Below, piece after piece: positions 8,823 through 18,800 of a stretch of DNA of 64,000 nt. Made by a program: the position numbers and the translations under genes. This stretch comes from CAXBOO01 sp963977425 (GTDB taxonomy: Bacteria > Bacteroidota > Bacteroidia > Flavobacteriales_D > Luteibaculaceae), in the NCBI GenBank assembly GCA_963977425.1, contig CAXBOO010000007.1:31886-95885 (forward strand), read 5' to 3'. The notes under the pieces are model-generated. The model was not told the origin of the DNA. It searched no databases and saw only the letters and a list, made by a program, of their open reading frames with translations. Position 1 is the stretch's first letter. Each line of letters starts with the position of its first letter.

Positions 8823-9593
8823 TTACCAAGATCCGCCAGCGCCTCCGCCTCCGAATGAACCTCCGCCAAATCCTCCAAAAGAACCTGATCCTGAGCTAAA
8901 GTTAGAAAATCCACTACCCGAACTTCTTGAAGAAGAATTTAACAATGCCATTGCTGCCCAAAACGGTAAGTTGTTTTGTCGACCATAACGTTTTGCCTTT
9001 CTTGCATTAGAAATAAAGATGATGAAGATGATGAACAAGACGAAAAAAACACCTGCTAAATTGCCTTTGTTTTTAGATTCCATGTATTGTTTTTCGTCAA
9101 TCTCACCTTTTGCGAGTTGTTTCAAAACATCAATGCCTTTTTTTAATCCTGCATAATTGTTTCCATTTTTAAACTCGGGAAGTATCTCTAAGTCTACAAC
9201 CCTGTTTGCCAAAGCATCTGGAATTGCTCCTTCTAATCCATAACCAGTAGCTATGAATATTCTACCTCGTTCAACACTGGTTTTAGGTTTTACAACTATC
9301 AAAACACCATTATCGATTCCTTTTTTACCAATACCGTTTTTCTCGCCTAAGGCAAATGCAAATTCTTCTATGGCCATACCATACAAGTTTTCACTTATGT
9401 ACAGTACTATTTCATTGGATGTTTCTTGTTGGAAAAGCCTTAACTCTGTTTCCAAACTTTTGCGTTCGCTAGAATTTAAGAAGTTGCTTTCATCGGTAAC
9501 AAAACCTGTAAGTGTTGGTAATTTGTCGGTATCGATTGCCTGAACGCTCAAGAAAGCGAAAAGAAATAATAAACTTGCTGCTAATTTTTTCAT
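8823..9593 (-). CDS. TPM domain protein with Gly/Ser-rich tail (YgcG-like)
   Basis: A 256-residue exported protein: signal peptide (1-19, ending SVQA), TPM domain (about 25-160) with LTGFVTDESNFL at its start and the GIDNGVLIVV strand, one membrane helix (about 175-193) and a tail of Ser and Gly repeats ending GGAGGSW. TPM domains have been proposed as phosphatases or as partners in photosystem repair, but their role in most bacteria is unknown. It overlaps the previous TPM gene by 4 bases (ATGA). The pairing with lemA is a recurring one in bacteria. Confidence 0.87.
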   Translation of the reverse strand: MKKLAASLLFLFAFLSVQAIDTDKLPTLTGFVTDESNFLNSSERKSLETELRLFQQETSNEIVLYISENLYGMAIEEFAFALGEKNGIGKKGIDNGVLIVVKPKTSVERGRIFIATGYGLEGAIPDALANRVVDLEILPEFKNGNNYAGLKKGIDVLKQLAKGEIDEKQYMESKNKGNLAGVFFVLFIIFIIFISNARKAKRYGRQNNLPFWAAMALLNSSSRSSGSGFSNFSSGSGSFGGFGGGSFGGGGAGGSW

Positions 9594-10045
9594 TTTTTAT
9601 CCTCCGGTAATCCTTCAACAATCTCATCGCTGAGTTCGTTTACATCATTTGATTGATATGGAAAAAATGCTTTTAATTTCTCTCCTGCAGCTTCAATTCC
9701 AGTAGAAATACCCATTGCAATATCACCCGTTTTTAAGTAGGTTAATGTTTGTGTTTTAACCGTTTCCCAAAAGTCTTTAGGAACTTTAGAATTGATGCCT
9801 GCATCGCCTAAAATAGCAAACTGTCTATCTTTTGTTGAGAGATAAAACAACACGCCATTTCTCAACTCGGTTTTATGCATTTCCAAACGAGCAAAAACAA
9901 AAGAGGCTCTATCTAGAACCTCTCCTTTGCATTTGTCTTCAATAAAAAATCTGATTTCGCCAGATGTATTGTTTTCGGCCATTTTTATAGCGCGTTCAAT
10001 CCTGGTTTTATCATCAGATGATAATGTATTGTTAGCCATACTCAT
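9590..10045 (-). CDS. Short TPM domain protein without signal peptide
   Basis: A 151-residue TPM domain protein (SGEIRFFIEDKC, RNGVLFYLSTKD, AILGDAGIN) with no export signal or membrane helix, so probably cytoplasmic or peripheral. It is paired with the membrane-anchored TPM protein downstream (4-base overlap) and shares one base with the lemA stop (TAATG). This lemA-TPM-TPM order is frequent in Bacteroidota and suggests the three proteins act together at the inner membrane. Function unknown. Confidence 0.84.
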   Translation of the reverse strand: MSMANNTLSSDDKTRIERAIKMAENNTSGEIRFFIEDKCKGEVLDRASFVFARLEMHKTELRNGVLFYLSTKDRQFAILGDAGINSKVPKDFWETVKTQTLTYLKTGDIAMGISTGIEAAGEKLKAFFPYQSNDVNELSDEIVEGLPEDKK

Positions 10046-10623
10046 TAAAACTGTACGCTTGGAGCGTTTTCACTTCCTTCAGCTGATTCGAAATACGCTT
10101 TCTTTTCGAAATCGAACCATCCAGCCATGATATTTCTCGGGAATTTTCTGATGTTGGCATTGAAAGTTTTTACAGCTTCGTTGTAATTTTTTCTCGCCAC
10201 AGAAATTCTGTTCTCTGTACCTTCTAGTTGAGCTTGTAAATCCAAAAAGCCTTGATTTGCTTTAAATTCAGGGTAACGCTCTACACTAACCAATAAACGA
10301 GATAATGCACCGCTTACTTGTTTTTGAGCAGCTTCGAATTTCGCTAAGTTTTCTGGTGTAAGATCTTTTGCTTCGAAAGTAACAGAAGTCGCTTTTGATC
10401 GTGCTTCAATTACTCCTGTAAGCGTTTCTTTTTCAAATTCAGCATACCCCTTAACCGTACTCACCAAATTGGGAATAAGATCTGATCGACGTTGGTACTG
10501 AGTTTCAACATCAGCCCATTTCAAAGAGATATTTTCTTCCTCTTCGACCATGCTATTGTAACCGCAGCTACTTAAAAAAGTTGCAACGAATGCAAACGCA
10601 AATATTTGTTTTAGTATTCTCAT
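10045..10623 (-). CDS. lemA: LemA family lipoprotein
   Basis: A 192-residue protein of the LemA family, which forms long alpha-helical bundles at the membrane. The N terminus has a short hydrophobic stretch ending LSSCGYN, a clear lipobox with Cys20, so this is probably a lipoprotein rather than the single-helix anchored form. The conserved family segments WADVETQYQRR and DLIPNLVSTVKGYA near residues 35-65 are present, as is RKNYNEAVKTFNA near 145. It lies 1 base downstream of htpG and is translationally coupled to the TPM genes. Biochemical role not established. Confidence 0.9.
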   Translation of the reverse strand: MRILKQIFAFAFVATFLSSCGYNSMVEEEENISLKWADVETQYQRRSDLIPNLVSTVKGYAEFEKETLTGVIEARSKATSVTFEAKDLTPENLAKFEAAQKQVSGALSRLLVSVERYPEFKANQGFLDLQAQLEGTENRISVARKNYNEAVKTFNANIRKFPRNIMAGWFDFEKKAYFESAEGSENAPSVQF

Positions 10624-10624
10624 T

Positions 10625-12490
10625 TTAACCTAAGTTTTTGATTGATGTTGAAATAAATTTAGCCAATTCTTCGCCAGTAAGTAGTCCTGCTCCTAATAAA
10701 GCTATATCAAACAAGTGTTTTGATAAACTTTCTTTTTCTTCTGCTGATGCTGATGCTATTTTACCGACTACAGGATGATTGGTATTGATAACAACACTGT
10801 ACTTTTCTGGAAAAGCACCAAACATATTCATGTTACCTCCACCTGTTTTTTGTTGTTCTTTCATTCTACGAATGAACTCCATTTGATTGATCAACAATGG
10901 GGCTTCGCTTTCTGATAAAGACTCTGTAGCAAAATCAAATTTTTCTTTATCAAATTGCTCTATAAAGAAACCTTTAATCGCTTCTTTCTCTTCGTCGTTA
11001 AGTTTTGATGGAATTTCTTCTCCTTTATCAATCAACTTATCTAAACTATCGGCATCAATTCTAGAGAACGATACTTTTTCAAGTTTTTGCTCAAGGTTAG
11101 CAATGAAATGGGCACTTAATTGGCTTTCCATATCCAACACTACATAACCTCTATCTGTTGCATTTGCTATACGATCAAAGTGTTTGTTGTTTTCATTACT
11201 GTACAACACAATGTGTTGGCCGTCTTTATTGCTTTGATTTTCTTTTGTTTTAGCTTCAAATTCTTCCCATGTGTAAAAATCTCCTGCTGTGCTCTTGAAT
11301 AAGATGATGTTTTTTACTCTATCGTAAAACTTCTCGTCTGTAAGTGTGCCGAATTCGATGAACAATTTCAAATCATCCCATTTCTCTTCAAAAGCTTTAC
11401 GGTCCTTTTTAAATAGTTCTACCAACTTATCGGCTACTTTTTTGGTAATGTGTGCAGAAAGCTTTTTAACGTTACCATCAGCTTGCAAATAACTTCTAGA
11501 TACGTTAAGTGGAATATCTGTAGAATCGATTACACCGTGCATCAATGACAAAAAGTCTGGCATTATACCTTCTACATTATCGGTAACAAATACTTGGTTG
11601 CAATACAACTGTATTTTGTTTTTCTGAATTTCCACCTGATTCGACACTTTAGGGAAATATAAAATTCCAGTAAGGTTGAATGGAAAATCCACATTCATGT
11701 GAATATGAAACAATGGATCTTCAGCAAATGGATACAATTCTTTATAAAATCCTTGGTAATCTTCTTCTGTAAGACTGCTTGGAGATTTTGTCCATGCTGG
11801 TGCTGGGTTATTTATGATGCGTGGTTTTACAACATCTACTTCCTTGTCGTCTTCACCTTTTACTTTCTCAGTTTCTGTACCAAAAACAATTTCAATTGGC
11901 AAGAATTTACAATACTTATCTAAAATTCCTTTAAGTCTTGCTTCTTCTAAAAATTCAGTTGAATCTTCTGCTATGTGCAAAACAATTCTAGTTCCTCTAT
12001 CCTCTTTGTCGGTATCTTGAATGGTATAGTTTACAGATCCATCACAAGACCAATGTACAGCTTGGCTTCCTTCATTTTTAGACTTCGTAAAGATTTCAAC
12101 TTTCTCTGAAACCATAAACGCAGAATAAAAACCTAAACCAAAATGACCAATAACTCCTGTATCGGCTTTGTCTTGATATTGTTTTACAAATTCTTCGGCA
12201 CCAGAAAATGCAATTTGATTGATGTATTTTTCAACCTCCTCGCCTGTCATACCTAAACCAGTATCTTCTATTGTAATGGTTTTAGCCTCTTTGTCAAATG
12301 ATACTTCTACTTTAAGATTATCTATGTTACCACTGTACTCGCCTAATTGCGATAAAGTTTTCAGCTTAAGGTTAGCATCAACTGCATTGGCTACTAATTC
12401 ACGAAGGAAAATTTCGTGATCTGAATACAAAAACTTTTTAATGATTGGAAAAATATTTTCCGTTTGAACATTGATATTTCCTGTTTGCAT
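10625..12490 (-). CDS. htpG: Molecular chaperone HtpG (bacterial Hsp90)
   Basis: HtpG is a cytoplasmic ATP-driven dimeric chaperone. The 621 residues are in the normal range. The N-terminal GHKL ATPase shows ELVANAVDAN (the Mg-binding Asn), DTGLGMT and GHFGLGFYSAF; the middle and C-terminal dimer domains follow. Typical motifs such as DIPLNVSRSYLQ are present near residue 325. It leads a run of six close genes (htpG, lemA, TPM, TPM, djlA, rhomboid), all within 1-9 bases of each other. No convincing TAnnTTTG promoter was found upstream, which would fit an alternative or stress-specific promoter, but that is inference. Confidence 0.97.
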   Translation of the reverse strand: MQTGNINVQTENIFPIIKKFLYSDHEIFLRELVANAVDANLKLKTLSQLGEYSGNIDNLKVEVSFDKEAKTITIEDTGLGMTGEEVEKYINQIAFSGAEEFVKQYQDKADTGVIGHFGLGFYSAFMVSEKVEIFTKSKNEGSQAVHWSCDGSVNYTIQDTDKEDRGTRIVLHIAEDSTEFLEEARLKGILDKYCKFLPIEIVFGTETEKVKGEDDKEVDVVKPRIINNPAPAWTKSPSSLTEEDYQGFYKELYPFAEDPLFHIHMNVDFPFNLTGILYFPKVSNQVEIQKNKIQLYCNQVFVTDNVEGIMPDFLSLMHGVIDSTDIPLNVSRSYLQADGNVKKLSAHITKKVADKLVELFKKDRKAFEEKWDDLKLFIEFGTLTDEKFYDRVKNIILFKSTAGDFYTWEEFEAKTKENQSNKDGQHIVLYSNENNKHFDRIANATDRGYVVLDMESQLSAHFIANLEQKLEKVSFSRIDADSLDKLIDKGEEIPSKLNDEEKEAIKGFFIEQFDKEKFDFATESLSESEAPLLINQMEFIRRMKEQQKTGGGNMNMFGAFPEKYSVVINTNHPVVGKIASASAEEKESLSKHLFDIALLGAGLLTGEELAKFISTSIKNLG

Positions 12491-12557
12491 ATGTATAACT
12501 GTTTGTTGTCTCTATAATCAAGGAATATGCCAAGGAAATAAATTGACAATATGGCAT

Positions 12558-12586
12558 AAAAAAAGGCCGGCAATGTGCCGACCTTT
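12558..12586 (-). terminator. Terminator of the giant adhesin operon
   Basis: On the minus strand a stem of 10 pairs with one mismatch (12562-12572 with 12576-12586, loop of 3) is followed by a run of T (A12558-A12564 on the plus strand). It starts 22 bases after the stop of the giant gene. Confidence 0.8.
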
Positions 12587-12608
12587 CTATTAAGTATGTC
12601 TTAAGAGC

Positions 12609-12880
12609 TTATCTCAACAAGTCAAACGTTCCTGTTTTTGTCAGGGTTTCTCCTATTAGAGTTTTCGCTACTACTTTGTAAGTAAATGTTTGTGAAGACA
12701 AGTCTTTTCCTTTATAAGTACCATCCCAAACTACTTCTTCTTTCAATCCAGCTGCGTTGTGAACCATAGATCCATCTTTAGCAAAGATTTGGAAACTAAC
12801 AATAGTTTCTAGAGCCCAACCATCTGGACCAATGAATCGGTTTACAATACCAGTACCTGGAGTAAATGCATCTGGAACAT
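12609..12880 (-). other. Type B T9SS sorting domain of the giant protein
   Basis: The last 90 or so residues match the gliding-motility C-terminal domain: DVPDAFTPG opens it, FQIFAKDGSMV replaces the usual F.IYNRWGE core strand, VVWDGTYKG is the Trp-Asp-Gly landmark, and it closes TGTFDLLR. The NRWG part is unusual here (AKDG). Confidence 0.85.
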
Positions 12881-15800
12881 CTAAACTAGACTCACGTTCA
12901 ATGATGATGTTTACTAAGGCTTCTTCATCAAAACATCCATAAATATCAGTGATACTTAGAACATAGTTTTGACTTTCGAAAGTAGATATTGTTGGATCAG
13001 GACAGTCAACACAAGTTATGTCAACTCCTGGTGTCCATTCATAGATGAAACGAACATCAGCCAAGTCATAATTAACTGGAAGTACATATCCAATCTTATA
13101 AGAAGTATCGAATACAGCTCTATAGTTTGGACGAATCAATGGAGACTCAAGGTCATAAATATCAACTGATATATTGGCCTCATTTGTACATCCTTCGATA
13201 TCTGTACCTACTACATTCACAGCATAACTTTGTCCGAAATTAGTTTGAACAGATGGCGATTGTCCTTGTACTGTATCTGCAGAGAAGATACCGAATGGTG
13301 ATGATGTCCATTGGTAAGTAACAGCTCCTGTTGCAAATAAGTTAAGATCCTGACTCAAACAAGCGAATGTATCTAAAGCCTCAACTATAGGAAGAGCTAA
13401 TATTTCCATTCTTAATGAATCCATGTCTCTACAACCAAATTGATCAACAAGTTCAACTTTTGCATTGTATACTCCGGGTGCAGCATATTCGTGCGTAATG
13501 TTGTTACCGTTAACTTCTGTACGAGTTGTACCATCACCAAAGTCATAGTTCCAAGCACTATACAATCCTGAAACAGAGGTTTCAGTTGTTATCACAGTAT
13601 CAACGAATCCTAAACAATGTCTTTGAAGGTTGTTGAAATCGTTTTCGATTCTCATTTTAACATCCAAATCGTGAACAGTTACATCGAACAAAGTATCGTA
13701 AGTACAACCTGCAGCAGACGTTAGAGTTAAAGTTACATTAACAACATCATTGCTAGGGAAGCCTTCGTTGAAGGTAATGTTTACAGTACTATTGTTGCTA
13801 TTGATTGTTGTAGCTCCACTGAATGACCATTGTACGGCATCAACATCTTGAACATTTCCAAGACTAAAGCTTACGCCCTCATCTACACAGAATTCAGGAT
13901 CAAATATTACATCGGCTCCTGGTCCTTGTACCTCGAATCTAAATGTATCAACATTGGTACATCCATTGTATAGGTTTTCAGCAACTACTTCGTAGATACC
14001 TCTAACATTAAACGCTGATGGTGAGTACGTATTCAGAACAGATGAAGTTTGTTTCAAATCACCATTCACATACCATTTAACAGCGCTACTGTTTCCACCT
14101 GCTCCCATTATTACATCGGCAGTGAATGTTAAAGCATCGCCTCTACATACTCTATTTGTTACGGAGTTACCTGTAAAAGTAATAGTAGGTACAACTGGTA
14201 AGTTAACATCTATGATACGTTCTGTTGAATCAACACAACCATAAATGTTCGTTGCATATGCTTTAGCAATTGCAGGACCATTTTCATCAAATGAGTAAGA
14301 AATTGGATTACCATTATATGGTTCACCATCTAGGTTCCAAGAATAAATTGCTGTTGGATCTAGATTTCTAATGCTAAAGTCAACTACTTCAAAACCACAC
14401 GGTTTGTCGTTGCTTACATCAAATACGGCATCTGGTAATGGTCGAGCTGTATATTGTAATGGTGCATTTATCACTGTATTACATGGGTAAGCGTTTCCGT
14501 TGTCCTTGAAAATTGTGATGTCAATTTGTCCGTCACCTGATATACTCGTTTGAGAGCATATTGGAGGACTTACATTCGATACAAATGTTTGACTTCTAGT
14601 AGAAACACCGTCATTCCATGTAACATCGAATGGGCCATCTCCTTCGAAGATGAATTTGTAGCAAATCAAATTATTATCACACACCTCACCAGAGTCATTG
14701 TAAGCCAACTCTATAGTAACCGTACTGCGTTTTCTAAACACAACTGGAACACCTTCAGAAACTGAAAGACATCTATCAGCTGTATTTACTGCCGCACCTG
14801 TAACAGAGTCACCTACTACTGCAGATATATAATAAACCGTGTTGTATAATAGGTTGTTTTTGAAAGGGAACTTAGCTATGCTATCGGTTGCAAAGATATT
14901 ACCCAACTGTGTGTTTGGCTTATCGTGCAATACAAACAGCATGGTGTCATTCGCATCTTTCATAGCTCCACCGATATAATTAGCAATTACATTGGCTGTA
15001 TCGTCTTCACACACTTCAATTGGAGATGCTGGTACATTGAACGTCCCTGCGTCACTTATACATTCGCAAGTATGGTCACCAACAAATACTACTGCTGGGC
15101 AACCACTTCCATCTTGTACAGCATAAGTATATGTTCCATTTGGAATTTCTGGTGTAAGACCTCTAGCTAATAATGGGTCAGTTCCATTAAAGCTGTAAGA
15201 AGACTCTTGACCACCTTCAATTTCTAAATCAAACTGGAACCCTGTAGCAACTGAATTACAGATCGTATCCATTACAGTTACTTTCAAGCTATCGTTAACA
15301 TTCACGATTAGAGAGTCAACATTCTCACTAGAACACTGCGGTATATCTCTGTATACTAATGATGTCACTTTTAGTTTAGTGGTATCGCTAGCTGCAGGAA
15401 CTGTTATTAAGAAGTTACCATTTACGTTAGATGCATTTTGTTCTGCATTATTATCGATTTTAAATGATAAATCGTAAGGTCCGTTGTAAGCAAAATTCAC
15501 ATTGAACACGATGTCTTGTCCATTACATGACTCTATTGAAGGAACTTCAATATTAGCTATTGGCAATGGTCTCACATATATTTTAGCTGTGTCTTGGTTG
15601 ATCAAAGCTGGGTCTGAAACCGTACAACCAAAGTTTACATAAGCTACACTATCAATAGTGAAGAATGCTGTATCTATAGGAGCTAATACACTGCTATAGA
15701 AACCAACTCTAGCTGAGAAGCTAGTATCAATTGTATTGTTCAATTTATCCGAGAAGTAAACAATGATAGAATCTGCATTAGATCCAAGCAATTGAATACC

Positions 15801-18800
15801 TACTGTTGAAGAACCACCTTCACATGTTGTGAATTCACCAGACAATATTGCCTGTGGACGTGGATAAACAGTAACTGTAGCTAGTGTAGAGAAATTGGTT
15901 TCAATACATCTAGGTGTTGATTGATCGTTTACAGCGATAACTTCATAAACAGCTGTTGTATTCGCTGCTTGTATTACAGGCACAAAGTATTCTCCTGCTA
16001 GGTTTTTAAAGCTATCGATGTTATTGGTGTTAAGGTTACGGTAAATAGCCGTAATAATACCCTCTCCTTCAAGACGGATATTGAATCCAGCTTGATCGTC
16101 TTCACAGAATACTTGTGGAACAGTATCGATCAACAATGCGTTTGCTTTAGGATTAACTGTTACTTCAATAGCAACAGAATCTTGAGTTTTACATTTTGGA
16201 GTTGAACGATTTGCTAAATAGTTAACATATAGAATACCACTTTCAGAAGGTCGAATGAAGTCAACTGCAACATTACCTACATTCAAGAACTCTGTTGTAT
16301 CGTTATCTGCAACATTACCATTGTGGTATACAGTATAGAAATCGTAAGGACCATTACCTACACCTACTGGTGTAATACTAAAGTTAACCTGAAGTTCATC
16401 ACCATTACAAATAGTTGTATCTGTTGGCGCGATCGCCATATGAGGATTTCCTTTTATAACATATGTTTTAGAAGAAGGAACTCCTACACTGCCACTACAA
16501 GCTACACCATTAGCAATAGAACTAACGGAATCAATAGCATATCGAATTGATTTGCCTATTAAGTTGTAATCTGCAGTTTTATATGTAATTGGAGAAGTAG
16601 CTTCTGTTCCAGTAAATACTGGTGAAGCTAAAGTATCCGTACCATCAATAATTGCTAAACGAACAGATATATCGCCGTTACCAGTCAGGTTAATTAAGAT
16701 TTTGGTAGTATCTGATTCACAGATAGTTTCAGAATTTGGATTAGCTATGGTTGCAACAGCTACAGGATTTACAATAAAGTTAATCGTGTCTTTAACATCC
16801 GTATTACATCCACCAATTCTATTAGGATTCATCAAGTTGTTACCATCAGTAATAGAACCGAAAGTGATACTACTATTTTCAGGTGTTCCTGCTGGTAGAT
16901 TAACACTAATGATTTTAAAGAATGATGCACTACCAACTTGTGTTTGATCAATTGCAAATGGTGCACCTGGTATTGCAACTCCATTCAAGAATATATCGTC
17001 TAAGAAAATTCCGTTAGGTTGATCATCACCAGTAACAATTACGGTAATCTGTGCTTGAGAATCAGAACAGTAAGTATTTGCATCAGCACTTACATTTACT
17101 ATTGGATTACGCAATACGACTACTGTATCCTGAGGAATTGTTCCTGAATACGTTGTGAAACAGCCAGTTAAAAGATCTGTAATTTTTATTTTTCTGTAAC
17201 GTGTAGTAACATTAGGAGTAAGCTCAATTGTAGCTGGTCCACCACCTGATGGTAATCCATTCAATGTATCTTTTTTAGAGATTCCATTTGCTCCATACTC
17301 TACAGCATAGTTACCAAAACCGTTAGTTACTAAGAAATTAAGATCTACAACATCCCCAGCACAAATTGTATCCAATGCTGTATTGAAATTAGATATACGA
17401 GGTACAGCATTTACAGTAATTCTCGCTACACCAATTCCTGATGAAGCACATTGTGGAGTGTTACCATCTAATGCTTCTACAATGTTTACTGTATAATTTG
17501 TGTTGGTAGTCGTTTGAGCTGTATCAGCGAAGGCATAGTTGTAAACACCCGTTGATAATCCCGTAATAAGTGTATCACGCAAATAACCTGCTCCATCCGA
17601 AATTTGGAATCGAACTGAGATAGGTGCTTTACCACGAACACTATAAACTATGTTCTTAACTTCTCCTGAACATATAACATCATCGTTATTGAATACCTCT
17701 GCTTCTGCTGGTTGATTAACAACCAAAGTGTAAGCGTTACCGCCATTATTAACACAAGCGTTTGGAAGAGTTTTATCCGTTATTCTGATAACGTTATAAG
17801 TTGTTGTTTTTCCTGGAGCTACAGTAATGGTTTTATCCATTCTAGAATCGCTATCGCTATCACTGTCAGCAGTAAGAGTGAAAACATTTTCACCATCAGT
17901 ATAATCAAACTCGAAAGGTCCTACTCCATTGAAATTGAATGTAATCGTTGTTGGATTAGCATCATTCAAACATCTTGGATTAGCATCTGCAGTAATATCT
18001 ACAGTTGGTGTTGGATTTACATTTACCAAAACAGTATCTGTAGGTATGCTATCACAAACTGCACCGTTGTTACTTACAACTCTAGTTATGTAGTACTTAA
18101 TAGCACCCGATTCAGGATAAGGGTTGATGCTCAATACTTTTGTTACTTCAGAAGGACTTGCTGTGAAAGCAGAAGAGAATCCTCTATCGTTAGCGAAGTA
18201 AACTGTTCTCACACCTGAGCCAGTAATATTGAATGTCAAATCAACTGGGAAACCTTCACAAACTACAGTGTCTTTATCGGTATTTCCAACAAAGATACTT
18301 GCAGAAGGAACCTCATTTGTTTGAACACTGAAGCTAGATGTATTGTAAACTTTACATGCTTTACCATCAGAATAATACAAACTGTCAACTTTAAATGTGT
18401 TTGCATTCAACAATAAAGGCGTGATGTATTTAAATTGAATACCTGGATCTATATCAGTAAATGTTTTAGTGAACGTATCAATTTGATCTGAGATCGTAAA
18501 ATCAACAGAATCTTCACCATTTACAGTAATTCTCAAACGAACACTATCTCCATAGCATACTACAGTAGGATCTGCAGAAATACTTATAGATGGCGTTTGA
18601 CGTACTACGATATCGTCCGTAAGGTTGAATGTTTTAGTACAAGCTAAGCTGCTACCATCTGTTAAATCAATTAACGTATATGTAGTATTCGTTACAGGAC
18701 TTGGATTGATTCGTATTGTATCAAATCCAGTAGAGTTTGGTAAAGTTGCTAAGAATGTATTCACACCATCACTAAATCGAGCGATGATATCAGGTGTACC

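Noticed and set aside
17712..18218. A 168-codon open frame on the plus strand inside the giant gene
   Set aside because: It is antisense to a strongly supported gene and its protein is rich in Ser, Ile and Tyr with no domain; the minus-strand codons explain it.
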